From: Calendula officinalis
Lineage: Eukaryota > Streptophyta > Magnoliopsida > Asterales > Asteraceae
DNA: 64,000 bases
NCBI GenBank assembly: GCA_963853835.1
Contig: OY970823.1
Span: 3,056,001 to 3,120,000 of the forward strand
Direction: 5' to 3'
Part shown: positions 32,052-44,490 of the stretch, piece by piece
How the letters are laid out: each line of letters opens with the position of its first letter
Position numbering within the stretch: the stretch's first letter is position 1
The notes under the pieces: generated by a model
Told to the model about the DNA's origin: nothing
Database searches by the model: none
Seen by the model: the letters and a program-made list of their open reading frames with translations, nothing else
Translations under genes and position numbers: made by a program

Positions 32052-32559
32052 TGTTAGGTCACAACAACCCTGGTTTGTTTAATAATTGTTTAGATTAATA
32101 ATTTACTTAAGACAATTAAGGTGATTAACACAGTAATGTAGTCAAACGTATATTATTCCACAAAGTGTGGCTTGTAGCGGAAATACAAGACCACTTGAAC
32201 AATTACAAAGAGATATTAGTGAACGTGTAAATTGGTGAGTACTCCTTTACAAGATGATCTCTATTTATAATGTTTATAGAGATCTTACATAATGGCAAAG
32301 GAGTAACCGAAGGACTAAACTAAGGAAATGACTAAGATCAAAGGATGTGATCTTAGTCCGTTACAATACTGACTTGTAACTCAGTCCTTCTACTCAGTAT
32401 TGGTTTTCCAATACTGAGTGCTGATACTGAGTGGCCAATACTGGCCAAACTCAGTATCACTCCTAACTTAGCTAATTTAATCTACTATTTAATCTAAGCT
32501 AGTCTAGGTTGTTTTGTTATCCTAAGATTCATAAAGGGGTAAGGCTTTTTGCCTTAACA
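32052..32559 (-). repeat. Element A 5' LTR
   Basis: 508 bp, TGTTAGG...CTTAACA on the plus strand. It holds ATACTGAG/CTCAGTAT words and a TATAAATAGAG promoter (minus strand) flanked by GATCTCTAT/ATAGAGATC. Confidence 0.9.
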
Positions 32560-35279
32560 GGTGTGCTTTTAAGATCTAACATACAGCCAGCATGATCAGC
32601 ATCAGAGAATGCTGACAAGTCAAACGAAGTTTCTTTGGGATACCAACGACCAAGATCTCGAGTACCCTTTAAGTAACGAAAGATGTGTTTGACTGCTTGA
32701 AAGTGAGACTCTTTAGGAGCAGCCTAATACCGAGCACAAACGCAAGTAGGGAACATAATATCTGGTCGACTGGCAGTTAGATATAATAATAACCCTATCA
32801 TGCCTCGATAGTTTGTGACATCAACTAGCTTTCCGTCAGGATCAACATGCAATTTTGAACCAGGTGACATTGGTGTAGAAATTGGTTTACAATCATCCAT
32901 CAGATACTTCTTCAACAAATCAGTGATATACTTTGATTGATTAATGAAGATCGCGGTAGGTAACTGACGAACCTGTAGACCTAGAAAGAAATTCATCTCC
33001 CCATCATACTCATTTGAAATCTTTTAATCATAAGATCAGAAAACCGTTTGCAGTATTTATGATTTGTAGAACCAAAGATAATATCATCTACATAGATCTG
33101 AATGAGGACAATATCCTCCCCTTGACGTTTGATGAATAGAGTTGTGTCGACTTTGCCTTCTGAAAAACCATATTCGACTAAAAATTTGGATAACACATCA
33201 TACCACGCACGAGGAGCTTGCTTCAAACCATATAAAGCTTTATCAAGGATGTAGACATGGTTAGGCAAGTGAGGATCTACAAAACCTTCGGGTTGATGAA
33301 TGAAAACTTCTTCATTGAGAATGCCATTTAGAAATGCAGTTTTTACATCCATTTGATAGATTGTAAAATTCTTGTGTGCTGCATATGCCAGAAATATACG
33401 AATGACCTCAATCTTGCAACCGGAGCAAACGTTTCTTCATTGTCAATACCCTCATGTTGAGAATAACCTTTAGCAACCGGGCGTGCTTTATTTCGAATAA
33501 CAATCCCATTTTCATCCTTTTTATTCTTAAAAATCCATTTTTTACCAACAATATATTTTCTAGGTGGTTTTGGAACAAGATGCCAAACTTTCAGTCGTTC
33601 AAATTGATTGATTTCCTCTTGCATTGAAATAATCCAGTCTGGGTCTGTTAGAGCTTCACTTACTTTCTTAGGTTCATTAGAGCATAAAAAAGATGAGTAT
33701 TGGCATGCATCAGTTGTTGCTCCACGGGTTTGAACAGAAGAGTCAGGATTTCCAATTATTTGATGTAAAGGATGCGCTCTCGTCCATTTCAGAGAATGGG
33801 GAAGTGGAAGTTGACCTGGAATAATATTGGAGGTATCGGTTAATGCAGGACGTGGGGTTATTGCAGTTTGAGTAGTGGACGAAGAAGGTGGAGGATCAAC
33901 TCGTTGTACATTGAATTTGGAAAAATCAATCACTAAAGGTGGAGCTTGTGCTGGAGCAGTGATTGGATCAGAGACACCGGCAGCTTGAGTAGAAGGTGGA
34001 GGAATATCCGATGATGATTGGTTTCCCAATGATGAAGATGAAGAGTCAGAATTTGATGCTGATAAGGTGGTAGTGGGAGAAGCAGATGATTGAGATGGAG
34101 AATCAGTAGAACTTGGACTTTGCATTTCTGGTGCAGTCATAGATTGAACATCTGCTGCCGAAGGAAATGGAACACGAGCCTCCTCAAGTACGGTATGTCT
34201 AATGTTATAATAATAATCATCATAAAGAAGTTCAAACAAGACATCTAAGTCATTTTCAGATGTGGAAGGCGACGATGAAGGTAAAGGAATTTCAACATTT
34301 GTAGTCAGTGAATCCAGAGGGAATGCCTCATCGAAAGTAACATTGACACTTTCTTTTATCGTTTGATTTGACCGATTATATACTCTGAAATATTCAGATT
34401 CACATGAGTACCCAACAAATATTCCTTCATCCGCTTTAGCTTTAAATTTATTCAATTTGTCTTTGTCATTGAGGATGAAGCACCGACTCCCAAAAATATG
34501 GAAAAATTTAACATTGGGGATCGATTATTAATCAATTCATACAGTGTCTTAATGAAGGCGATAATAATATCTGCAGCTTCATCTTTGGTACGTAAGAAGT
34601 GAACCCAGGTATAACGTGAGTAGTCATCAACAATCACCAACACATGCTGTTTACCAGCTATCAATTGTACACTCATTGGTCTACATAGATCTATGTGAAG
34701 CAATTCTAACGGTTCGGATGTACTTTGTACTGGCTTGGACTTATGTGACTTCTTCTTCATCTTTCCCATTTCACAAGAAGAACATAGATGATCTTTTTCA
34801 AAAGAGACATCCGGAAGGCCAGAAACATGGCCACCCTTTACCAACTTATTAATAGATTTGAAATTAAGGTGTGATAGCCGATGGTGCCACAACCATGATT
34901 CATTGGACGTTGCGTTCGAAACAAGACACACCTCTTCAAGTGGGACTACATCATTTAAGTTGATTGTGAAGAGATTTGACTCATGAGTGCTAGTTAAAAG
35001 CTCTTTGCCCTCATAAGTTCGAACAACACATTTCTTAGAACGAAAATTTACTTCCAATGTCTTATCGCAAAATTGACAAATACTAAAAAAGTTGTGAGCA
35101 AGATAAGTCACATTTCTAATTATTAAATTTTCAAGAATAATATCTCCAATTCCCATGATGGCACCCAAATGATCATTTCCAAGCCTAACAGTTCCCAAAT
35201 ATTTATCTCTAAAATTCGTTAATAATTTCTTGTTTCCGGTCATATGTCTTGTGCATCCAGAATCAAGATACCATGTATT
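32560..35279 (-). pseudogene. Element B Pol, deleted and frameshifted
   Basis: Protease DSGCTRHMTG and the pre-integrase zinc region are good. Integrase reads to DDYSRYTWVHFLRTKDE, then jumps to LYELINNRSP. This removes the segment with the second catalytic Asp and the Glu. RT includes MDVKTAFLNG and YVDDIIFGS, with frame changes near 34450, 33350 and 32995. RNase H is cut after the DADHAGCMLDLKST motif by the junction with A. Not functional. Confidence 0.85.
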
Positions 35280-37431
35280 CTACATAAAACAATTAAAACA
35301 ATTTAGGTACCCAATCAATTATGGGTCCTGTACGATTAGTAATGTTGTTTTATGTAGAATTTAATGAGAGATTAATTTAGAGATTTTGGAGAACTTCAAA
35401 GAGGCAGTTCTGAGTTTGTTGATTTGATATACCATTTAAAAGATTTCACAGGGGAATGTAAAATACATTTTGATTGTTCATTTTTGATCCATTTGTATTT
35501 AACAAATGTGGATTGTTTGGCATCCATCTTGTGAGATTTCGTTGGGAAATCTTAATTACACGATTTAGGTGTTGAACTTCCTCAAATTTGACATTGAGTA
35601 GACACAACTCTATCAGAGATCGGTGGGGTCTTGGACGAAACATTCACTGGTTTGTAAATTTGTGGAGTAGAATATTTATGTTTCGTATTCAACGGATGAG
35701 AAACATATGTCTTGCATGGATGTGGTAAATGAGTTTTGCATGATTTAATGATTTTACCAGATTTATGAAGTACATCGTTTTGAGGACCACATGGAGCGTC
35801 AAGCCTAATAATATATCGTTCATCATACTGAGAAATTGGTTTATTTGTCTTTTTATCAAAATAAACCTTTTTGCCATTTTTATCAGTTTTAATAATCAAA
35901 TTTACACCATTAACAGTGTAATTAACTGGACGGTAAACTGCAACATCATAAACAATTCCATACTTTTCTTTCGGAGAAATAAAATTTGTGGATTTATTAC
36001 ATTTATTTGAATTAGAAAAAGAAGAAACTAAAGGCGAAGATGAACTAGACTTCTTAAGTTCCTTTGACTTAAGCATACTAGAAGTAGACGACTTAGACTT
36101 CTTAATCTAAGTTACTCCTTTGAGTCCGACTTGCATGGGCTTCTTAAGCTTGGACTCTAAAGTTCTATCTAAAACATTGAAAACAATCGAATTAGAACCT
36201 CTTTTTCAAATAACTGGAGTTTTGGTTGATAAAGATTTTTGAAGGAGAGACTTTGGTGTTGGAGAATCACTTTGAACATGAACCGAATTTATTTTACCAA
36301 TTTTATCCTCTAATTCATAAATTTTGGTTTGTAAAACTGATTTTTCTTTATAAAATGTCTTATGTGTTTCATCGATTTCAGTTTCTAAATGGCAAATTTT
36401 ATTTTCGAGAATTAGAGATGGAATATAAATATTTCGTGTCACTTTCTGTTGAAGGACATTGTTTCCTTTAATATCAAAATCATCCAGTGTTATTATCGGA
36501 AAATATTCATCATTTTAAAATTTTGCCTTTTTAGTTTCATAAGTTTTATTCAGTTCAGTATAATTGAAACTAATTTGTGCATTCTCCTCCTTTGCTCTAT
36601 TGAATGTCTCAATTTCTTTTTCTTCATCGGTTATTCTCACAAAGCTCTGCCAGATATCTCTTTGCATGTAGCTGTAATCATATAGCGTTGGGAGCACATC
36701 GTCAGCACCTAACCCTTGTTTGGAATTGAAATATTTGAACTCTTTCGGTTTGTTGAACTGAATAGTCCGATCAGTTTGTCCTCTTTTGGCAAACAATTCT
36801 TCAAGGTGTTTGATGTGAGCATTTAAATGAGTGTTGTCATTTTGAACTTGATTTATGACATTTTGTTGGTTATTTATTTCATTTGATGAAATGATCTGAC
36901 TTTCATTCAATTTTGTAGATAATTGTTTTATTTGGATGTTTAAAGAATTAAATTGTTTTTCATTATCATCAAATTCTTGTTGTTTTCGTTTGAACCAATT
37001 TCTTGTTATTTGAAGTTCCTGAAATGTATCGATATACAATTTGTAGTATTTATCATTTTGATCATTTGAAATTGTATTTTGAGAATTTTTATGATTGGTG
37101 ATTTCAAGATCTTTTTCTGAGATTGTATTAAATAAATTTTGAATCTCAGAGTCATATTGGTCCTTTAATTTTGCTACATGTGTTTGTAAATCCAGATTTT
37201 CTGCTTCAAAATTTTGATTTTGTGTAATACGATAGACAAGTTGTTCACCTAAATGAGCAAATTGTTCACGTTCATTTTCTAAATCATTTAAACGTTCTAA
37301 AAATTGAGCATTTATCGCTTTTTCAAGTAAAATTGTTTGTTTTTAAGAATCAATTTCAGAAATCAGATAGTTATCAAAACAAGTATCAGAATTAGTGGAA
37401 TGATCAGAATTAGTAAGAGAGAACTGATTAC
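35280..37431 (-). other. Putative gag-pol intron of element B
   Basis: Donor ATCGAG/GTAATCAG lies between gag codons after the zinc knuckle. Acceptor TTTTATGTAG/AATACATGG lies between pol codons just before WYLDSGC. Both are phase 0, as in the other families, although the flanking sequence is different. 2152 nt. Confidence 0.55.
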
Positions 37432-38688
37432 CTCGATTTCTTTGTTGGCTTCCTCATTGAAATGGTCAGAAAGCTCAGCATTCTCTCTTGCCATGAAGCA
37501 CAAGTTTGCAACATGTTCTTCATCCTCCGGTTCTGAATCTTCCATCCATTGAAGATCTTGTGGTAACAACACTTTGCCGGTTTCAATTTGTTTTGCCATT
37601 AACATCTTCCGTTTGATGTACTCAGAGTCACAAACTTTTGGTTTCGTGCAATCACGGGAGAAGTGACCAGCAACACCACAATTATAGCATTTCTTTGTAG
37701 GATCCAAAGGTGTCATGGTTGGCTCGTCAGTTGAAACTGTAGCAGATTGAGCAGGTTTAAAGTTGGATGAATATCTCAGATTTTTGCTTGTTGGCTTTGA
37801 GTAATATTTCTTTTGATAGTTGGAGATGAGAGATATAGCCTGTAACACTTATTGTAGTTCTTTATCCATGTCATCATTCTTTGCAGGTGTGGGTTCTACT
37901 ACTTTTTCCTTCATTTTAGCAGCCGCATTTAGCTGATGTTGCTTTGTAAGAAGTGCAAGAGTATCTTTTGTTTCTTTTTTGGCTTTGCTATGTTCTTCAC
38001 CATTGGTGCATTTTGATACAAGTATTCATACAGCTCATGAATATCTATCAAACTGAGATCTTTATGCTGCATAGCACTATTTCCAAACATTTCCCATTCC
38101 GGGAGAAGACTGTTGATGAATTTGATATTGATCTCAAGATTTCCCTTTGTTAAACTATTTTTGTGGAGATCATTTAACAAAGAGTATCGATGATAAGTGG
38201 TTTGTAAGTCTTTCCCGATGGTAGCTTTGAATGATTGATAGGAATTTAAAGTTGTGACCATTTTTGCTTTATTTCTTAATTGTGTTCCTTCCATTTGTTT
38301 TCTGATTTCATCCCAGAGTTCTTTACCATTTCAATACTATCTAAGCTGTTATAGATGTCATTTGGTAGGCCTTGAAGCATGAACGAATATGCTTGTAAAT
38401 CTGCTTTGGCACGTTGCCTTTGTTCAACACTATATCGAGCAGGAGGGATAGGAAATCGGTCACCAATAACTGCAGGAGTAACATTTGGAGCAGCAACAAT
38501 ATCTTCGTAAAATTGAGCATTACCATTTTCAAGTGAATCTAGAATTTCAGTTGCTAACTCTTGACTTTTAATGAAGTGGAGAAACCGTTTCTTCCACTGA
38601 GGATACTCTCCTCTGTAGAGAACTAGTGGTTTGAGATCCGTTCTGATTGAAAGTGCATCTTTTGAAGCTATTATTTGTATGGGTTAAG
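35293..38688 (-). pseudogene. Element B Gag, broken
   Basis: N-terminal gag from about 38688 (EYPQWKKRFLHFI) with no clear ATG. A frameshift near 38330. One CCHC knuckle, CYNCGVAGHFSRDC, near 37660. Then the long extension: coiled-coil frames at 36515-37039 and 36206-36442, and a Lys/Ser-rich block at 35582-36076. It ends WVPKLF-stop at 35293-35295. The layout, a knuckle followed by a long coiled extension ending WVPK, is the same as in Copia-1 and D. Confidence 0.75.
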
Positions 38689-38699
38689 TTTATATTACG

Positions 38700-39050
38700 A
38701 CGGGGGTAAAGGTTCGAAGTGTTTTCGAGCCGAGAAGACGAAAGTTATCGAGCCGAGATGTTTGATCGTTCTCGAGCCGAGATGTTCAGGAACTCAAGCC
38801 GAGAAGTTACTGTTGGTTCTCGAGATGAGATGTTTAGGAACTCGAGCCGAGAAGTTACTGTTGGTTCTCGAGCCAAAATGTTTAAGAACTCGTGCCGAGA
38901 TGTTCAAGAACTCGAGCCGAGATGTTACTGTTGGTTCTCGAGCCGAGATGTTTAAGATCTCGAGCCGAGATGTTTCTGTTCTCAGGTCGATTCGAAGCCA
39001 AGATCGTTCTTGAGCTTCGAGCTGAGAACGTTCTTCGTTCTTCACCAGTT
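38700..39050. repeat. CTCGAGCCGAGATG tandem array
   Basis: Repeats of about 55-60 bp built from GAACTCGAGCCGAGA, TGTTACTGTTGG and TTCTCGAGCC words, irregular at the edges. It lies in element B's leader. Peptides encoded on either strand are repeat translations and not a gene. Confidence 0.8.
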
Positions 39051-39486
39051 ACGAACGAAACCAGCCAAAAACTTCACTAAATCGATCCTAGATTGCTCAA
39101 TTCTTAACCAAGTTGATTAATTCAAATCCCAAAACACTCGAAATTCAATTTCGCACAGATTGATCTAATATACTAACTCAAAAGATAACAAATCAGATGA
39201 CAATTTCGATTTTACAGTAGAAAAGGTGAGTTTTCAAGGTTTTTACTAAAATCACGAAATTGAGATCTATACTTAATGGATGCAATCGAAACTTGATTCT
39301 AAGGTTATTAGAATCATGAGAGGAATTTAATGATCTACTAAAAACGATGATCCACTCCTCAAATTTCGATTTCCAGATCTGAGCTCTTCTTCTTCAAAAA
39401 CCTTCAAAACTTCTTCAAAAACCTTCAAAACTTCTTCAAATCAGAACCATTTTGGGACGATTTTGGATCTGTTCCTATTGGATTAT
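39051..39486 (-). other. Element B 5' leader
   Basis: Non-coding sequence between the repeat array and the PBS. It matches 761-1180 in word order. It includes a short direct repeat of CAAAAACCTTCAAAACTTCTT near 39400-39440. Confidence 0.7.
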
Positions 39487-39498
39487 GCTCTGAAACCA
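39487..39498 (-). other. Element B primer-binding site
   Basis: Minus-strand TGGTTTCAGAGC, two bases from the LTR end at 39501. Confidence 0.8.
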
Positions 39499-39500
39499 CT

Positions 39501-39730
39501 TGTTAGCACTAATTGAATGCATAATCCATTGAATTCATGGCTAGATTTGAATATGGATAGATTCAAGTGAGGTGGTTTTAGAGAGACAGAGAGAGAGATC
39601 TAGAGAGAAAGAGAAGAAAACACACACTTTCTGAATTGCGATTAGGTTAAAATGAGAAATGTTACATCATCATGATTAAACACCCCCTTATATACCCTCA
39701 ACACTAAACAAGCTAACTATCTCTAATTAC
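39501..39730 (-). repeat. Element B 5' LTR, proximal part
   Basis: Starts TGTTAGCACTAATTG. Contains an AG-rich stretch and CCTTATATACC. It is interrupted at 39731 by element C and continues at 62824. Confidence 0.8.
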
Positions 39731-40005
39731 CGTTAGGTCACAACAACCCTGGTTTGTTTGCTAATTGTTAGATTATAATTTAGTTAAGACAATTAATGTG
39801 ATAAACACAGTAATTTAGTCAAACGTATATTATTCCACAAAGTGTGTCTTGTAGAGGAAATACAAGACCAATTAACAATTACAAAGGATGTGAAATTGAA
39901 CGTATAAATTGGTGAGTACTCCTTTTCCAAGTGATCTCTATTTATAGTGATATAGAGATCTTACAAGATCGGCAAAGGAGTAATGAAAGGACCGGTCACG
40001 GAAAG
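39731..40005 (-). repeat. Element C 3' LTR, first part
   Basis: Begins CGTTAGGTCAC (first base mutated from T). It stops at GGAAAG, where D inserted. Confidence 0.85.
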
Positions 40006-40511
40006 TGTTAGGTCACAACACCCTGGTTTAGTTGGTTAATTGATTGGTTAATTATAACTCTAAGACAAATATTGTATAAGAACAAGATATGAGTCAAATG
40101 TATAATTCCACTAAGTGTGGCTTGTTGCGGAATAACAAGACCACTGATCAATTACAAAAGATATGAAAGTGTAAAAGTGAATTGGTGTGTTGTCCTTTGC
40201 AAGATGATCTCTATTTATAATGATATAGAGATCTTACATAATGGGCAAAGGAGTAACCGAAGGACTAAACTAGGAAAATGACTAAGATCAAGGGATTTGA
40301 TCTTAGTCCGTTACATATTGTAACTCAGTCCTTCTACTCAGTCCTTGTACTCAGTATCACTATCTGATACTGAGTACTGATACTGAGTTCCAATACTGAT
40401 CACTCAGTATCAGACCTAAACTTAGCTATATTATTCTACATATTAATCAAAGCTAGTCTAGGTTGTTTTGTTATCTTAAGATCCAAAGGGGCAAGGCTTT
40501 TTGCCTTAACA
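40006..40511 (-). repeat. Element D 3' LTR
   Basis: 506 bp. TATAAATA (minus strand) at 40212-40219 lies inside a GATCTCTAT/ATAGAGATC inverted repeat. Five CAGTAT/ATACTG words lie in 40350-40412. Confidence 0.93.
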
Positions 40512-40522
40512 ATCTCCCCCTA
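40512..40522 (-). other. Element D polypurine tract
   Basis: Minus-strand TAGGGGGAGAT abuts the 3' LTR, as in Copia-1. Confidence 0.88.
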
Positions 40523-40594
40523 TCTAATGATAACAAAACAATTACAAAGAGACAAACAAAAAATACAACAGCATAGGTAGCAATATCTTCTTCT

Positions 40595-42419
40595 TCATCT
40601 GCTGTTGATGGCTTCATTCTCATAGAAGACTTCTTGTTTGATGTGGACAAACTCTTCTCTGCTTTTGAGTTCATCCCTTCTACAATTCAGAACTGCAACA
40701 ATCTTCTTTCTGAACCAAGAGTCTTCTTTCTTGGTGATCATCCATTTCAGTCCAACAAGGTGACTGATTTGAGCTCTTGGTAGATCTTCTTCAGAAATGA
40801 AGCACTCTCTATCCTTTGAGTCAGTATACATATATCCAGAAGTTGAATATATGACACTCTTTTGATCCTGAAAAACAAGGTTAGAAGGAAGAGGGTACTT
40901 TCTAAGATACTTGTATGTATGAAGGCATTCTGGTCTGTTGTTTGAGTAAGCTTCAGTCATCACACTGAGCGTTCTATACTCTATCTCATGGAGCAAGCCC
41001 TTCTAATAACATACTGCAGAGACTGCACAGATCTCATCGAAGACTATTTGATCATATGTTGATTTCTTTGGAAGCTCTTTGATCAGTCTTGTGATCCTCA
41101 CCCAGTCTTGAAGACCAATTCTTGGAATATCATGAATAAATAACTTCACGGGAGGACTGGTTAAGCCAGTACAAGTGATAGTGATTCTTCCTTCTTTGAG
41201 CTTCACTTTTACTTTATTGACATCCAGGTTTAACCAATGTATCCCCCTTACATTTGGAAATGTTTTGGTCTTCAAGAACTCCTTTCTTTCCTCCTTATAC
41301 TGAGTCCTGGCAGCAACCATATTCCAGTAATGTTGAATATGGTCTGGACCCTTTCTTGAAATTCTATGGGAAGGACAAGGAGTATCAGTATCTGGGTCAG
41401 ATTCTGGTTCAGCTTTGACTCCCAACTCTTGCTCATATAAAAATCTTTCTTGTTCTGCCCAGAGTTGTTGAGGAGTCAGTCTTAGAGCCTGCTCGGTATC
41501 ACTGTCCCTTGTATGAACAGGTCTTCTTTGTCTTGTTACCAAAGGAGCAGATTCCTCACTTGATTTAGAAGAAGTGAGAACAGCATTGATAGGTCTTCTT
41601 GATAAGGAACTCCTTCTTCTAATCACCAGATTTTCTGGTTCTTCATCATCCGAGGATGATGATGAAGAACTTTCTTGTTACCAGATTTAGTGCATAGTCC
41701 ACTAAATTTGGTTCTTCATCTTCATCATCAGCAATAGGCCAGATGAAAGGCGTATAGACCACAATTTGCAAGTTATTTTCTTCTTAAGCAGATGGCTCAG
41801 TATAGGCTTGTTGTGGTTGGTCAGTATGAGTCTCCCCCTGAGCAGATGGCTCAAGTTGACCTTGAACTTGTAATGCTGACCTAGTTCTTTGTCTTCTTCT
41901 GTGATAGTGAATCCGAAGTGGCTCAGTATGAGGGCTTTGCTGATGTTGTTGTTCTTGTTGTGGAGGTTGATCTTCATTCAATCGTCTTCTTTTCTCCCCC
42001 CTGAGCAGATGGCTCAGTTTGATCAACCTGAGTATCTCTTTGTCTCTTCTCCCCCTTTTTGTTATCATTTGATGGGGAGGGAAGAGGATCAGTATCACCA
42101 CCCATGTCCCCTTCAGGTTCTTCAAGAGTAGGGGAGGGCATGGGCTCAGTTGCAGCATCAGTATCACCAGCACCTCCTTCTCCTTCTCCTTCTTCATTGT
42201 GGTCACCATGTGAAAATGGTGGAGTTTGTGGAGGTTGATGTGGTTGTTGAAGTAGTGAGACTGACTATTTTATTGAGTCAATATCACTACTCATCGTGTC
42301 CATTCTGGCCAGTATTATATTTTGAGTATGTTGGATGGCCCAAATTTGCTGCATGATTGCTTGCAGAGTCACTTGGTCTCCTGCAGCCTGTGATGCCTGA
42401 ATGCCCTGCACAGATGGTG
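40595..42419 (-). pseudogene. Element D 3' gene, exon 2
   Basis: Read in the frame set by splicing from exon 1, it encodes a Gln/Pro/Ser/Glu-rich linker with a repeated EPSAQGE theme. A basic RRRLNEDQ block follows. The C-terminal domain (about 40595-41350) has landmarks LFIHDIPRIGLQDWVRI, VFDEICAVSAVCY, VFQDQKSVIY and HLVGLKWMIT. Lesions: an early TAG where C has CAG, one extra base in a six-C run at 41996-42001 where C has five, a TAA near 41785, a further frameshift near 41680, and a stop at about 41000. Function is unknown. No catalytic motif is recognised. Confidence 0.7.
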
Positions 42420-43100
42420 CTAAAGAAATAAAAAATAAAACTGGTTAAAAAGAAAGGTTTATCAAATAGAATTGTGGTGTTGGTTAACTCTATAATCATA
42501 TAAACAGAGTTTGTGAAGTCTGTATTTCATCTGGTTTAGGATGAAATACTGTGGACTTGTGCATAGCATGTGTAAGAAGATTTTAGTAAAAGTGAGTGTG
42601 TAAATTTAAGTAGCTCAGTATAGGATAAGTCACATTTACTAAAAGGTTTGGGTTTGAGTATTCGAAGCCTGGGATGTGCTTCTTGTTATTTTCAATGTTT
42701 ATCACTCGGTATTAGAATGATAACAGAAATGTGGCTAAACCCCATGGAAAATTTTTGGATTTTGTGGCTTAAGGGTTTGTGATCATTTCTTGAATCATGC
42801 TATCCAACTCAAAAATAAGTTGGACATGATTCAAGCAGCACAAGTGGGTGTCAGTGTGACATCAACCACTATTGTCTCGTTAAGATGAGACAACTGTAGA
42901 CTGACAATGATCAATTGTGTGCTCAGTATATGAATTTTGCATAGCAGCAGTGGGCTAGCTATGTTGGCCATAAAAGGATATATATTTGAAAGATCGTGTG
43001 AGACTTTGGTCAGTAATGAGTTGGTACTGGCCAATACTTAGTCTCTATTTGGGAATGAAATATATATATATAAGTTTAAGGGCTTTTTAGAAATTCATAC
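42420..43100 (-). other. Putative 3'-gene intron of element D
   Basis: Donor GTCTCAG/GTATGAATT and acceptor TTATTTCTTTAG/CACCATC. The frame crosses the junction in phase 1 and then stays open for about 50 codons. The 681-nt interval has no long frame. Element C has the same sites at the same places. Confidence 0.65.
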
Positions 43101-44490
43101 CTGAGACTCTGTCAGATTCCCTTCTAGCATCTGCAGAGGTCGGTGCAGGATCATGTGATTGTGGATTTTCAGCACCAATATCTTCAATACCGACCTCTCT
43201 GTCTTGCTGAGCACCTTCCAGTGAAATTAGCTCATATTGAATCTCCACATCAAGAGGAACATGAGGTTCCTCAATTGGTTGAGCAGTTGGAATTAGTTCT
43301 GGACCTGGAAGGTCAGCGGTGGCTGCAACTAAGCTTTGGGCTTGAAGAGATGCAGTTAATGATGGAACATTGGCAGGCTGCACCTCCTCAGATGATAAGT
43401 TTCCCATAATGATAGGGGAAAGATTCCTTCTTCTTCTTTGAAGAACCAGTGGTGTGTCTTCGGAGGACTCAGTATCAAAAACTGTTTCAATATGAGGAGC
43501 ATCAGGATCCTGTGCAGGTAGAGAGATATGTTGTTGAGTTGGTTCTTGAACTTGTGGAACATCCTGCATCTCAACATCTTGACCTGTCTGTTCTCCATTA
43601 CCACTATTATCATCATTATCATCATCATCATCATTGTCTGATTCAGTATCAGACATGTCCTCTGCATCATTTATATGTTCTTGAACAATGGCCCACATAT
43701 AAGGGCTCAGTAGAGGCTCTCCTTGTCTTGGCCTGTAAAAGAAGATCTTCTCACTAAGAGGAGGAAGATCAACCCTTGGACTGTGAAACTCATCATAAGT
43801 ATGTGTGGGCATTGAATGTTGAAAGATGAGTGATAAAAATCTGCAGAAAGGGACATTGCATTCCCTTGTGTTAGCCCGAACCAGAGCAGCTAGTTCATTG
43901 AAAATGAGCCGTGCATAATCAATGTTTCTTCCATAGTACAAGGCATGTACTATTTGCATCCCAAATTCATTTATTTGGTCCAAAGCACCCGTCTTGTGGG
44001 TCATACACTGAATTATTGTTGTAATGAGAATACCCCACATAGGACCAAATTCGTTTCTTTTGATTGTGCCCGTTGTTCCTCTTCGACCCAAAAATGGTAA
44101 AACTGAGCGTGCCTCTGTTCTATCAACGAATGGACCATACCGAGCTTGGGCGGGAAGTCTCAGTGCTTCACGAATGATGGCAGTAGAAACAAATGCCCTT
44201 CTTTGATCTCTAATTACCCACCCAGCAATCATATCTGGAGAATCGAGTGTAGCAGAGTACCAAAACTCGCATAGCATTTCTGGGTAAATTGCTCGAGGAG
44301 ACAAGGTCAGTGCACGAGCATTTGGGCAATTCTTCAGAAAAGTCACAATGTTTGTGAATTCTTGGCATACCCAGGCTTGAGGAATATTGAAGTTTGCTGT
44401 TATGTTGTTCCTTGCAAACCTGGGCAGTTCATCGTTTCGGAATTTGATTTCCGATTCAACTTCTGGAGCGATGAAAGTGTAATTTGCCAT
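43101..44490 (-). CDS. Element D 3' gene, exon 1
   Basis: 463 codons from ATG 44490 to the putative splice site; if unspliced it stops four codons later. The N-terminal 260 residues form a domain with landmarks FTNIVTFLKNC, LCEFWYSA, MWGILITTIIQCMTHKTGA, ARLIFNELAALV and PFCRFLSLIFQHS. Spacing parallels the first domain of the Copia-1 3' gene, so I infer a shared family with unknown function. An acidic Asp/Asn run (around 43620-43660) and a Pro/Gln-rich linker follow. No break within exon 1. TATA box 127 bp upstream. The gene lies where retroviruses carry env, but no signal peptide or membrane segment is seen. Confidence 0.75.

Larger units (their letters stand above)
28331..32559 (-). mobile_element. 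Element A, truncated copia of the ACTCAGTATC family
   Basis: 5' LTR, PBS, gag and the protease/integrase part of pol closely match element D. The copy ends abruptly at about 28330 within the linker after integrase, so RT, RNase H, 3' gene and 3' LTR are missing. Its LTR abuts element B's RNase H coding sequence at 32560, showing that A inserted into B or that a rearrangement joined them. Confidence 0.85.
32560..39730 (-). mobile_element. Element B, copia of a third family
   Basis: Contains part of RNase H, RT, integrase, protease, gag, a long leader, PBS, and the first part of the 5' LTR. The 3' end is lost at the junction with A (32560). The 5' LTR is split by C and resumes at 62824-62928. 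Integrase has a large internal deletion and gag has frameshifts, so it is dead. Its PBS reads TGGTTTCAGAGC, one base from the usual sequence. Confidence 0.85.

Noticed and set aside
38675..39080. Open frames in the CTCGAGCCGAGATG array
   Set aside because: Repeat translations on both strands inside a retroelement leader.
43101..44490. Envelope gene in the env position
   Set aside because: No signal peptide, transmembrane segment or cleavage motif in exon 1 or exon 2.
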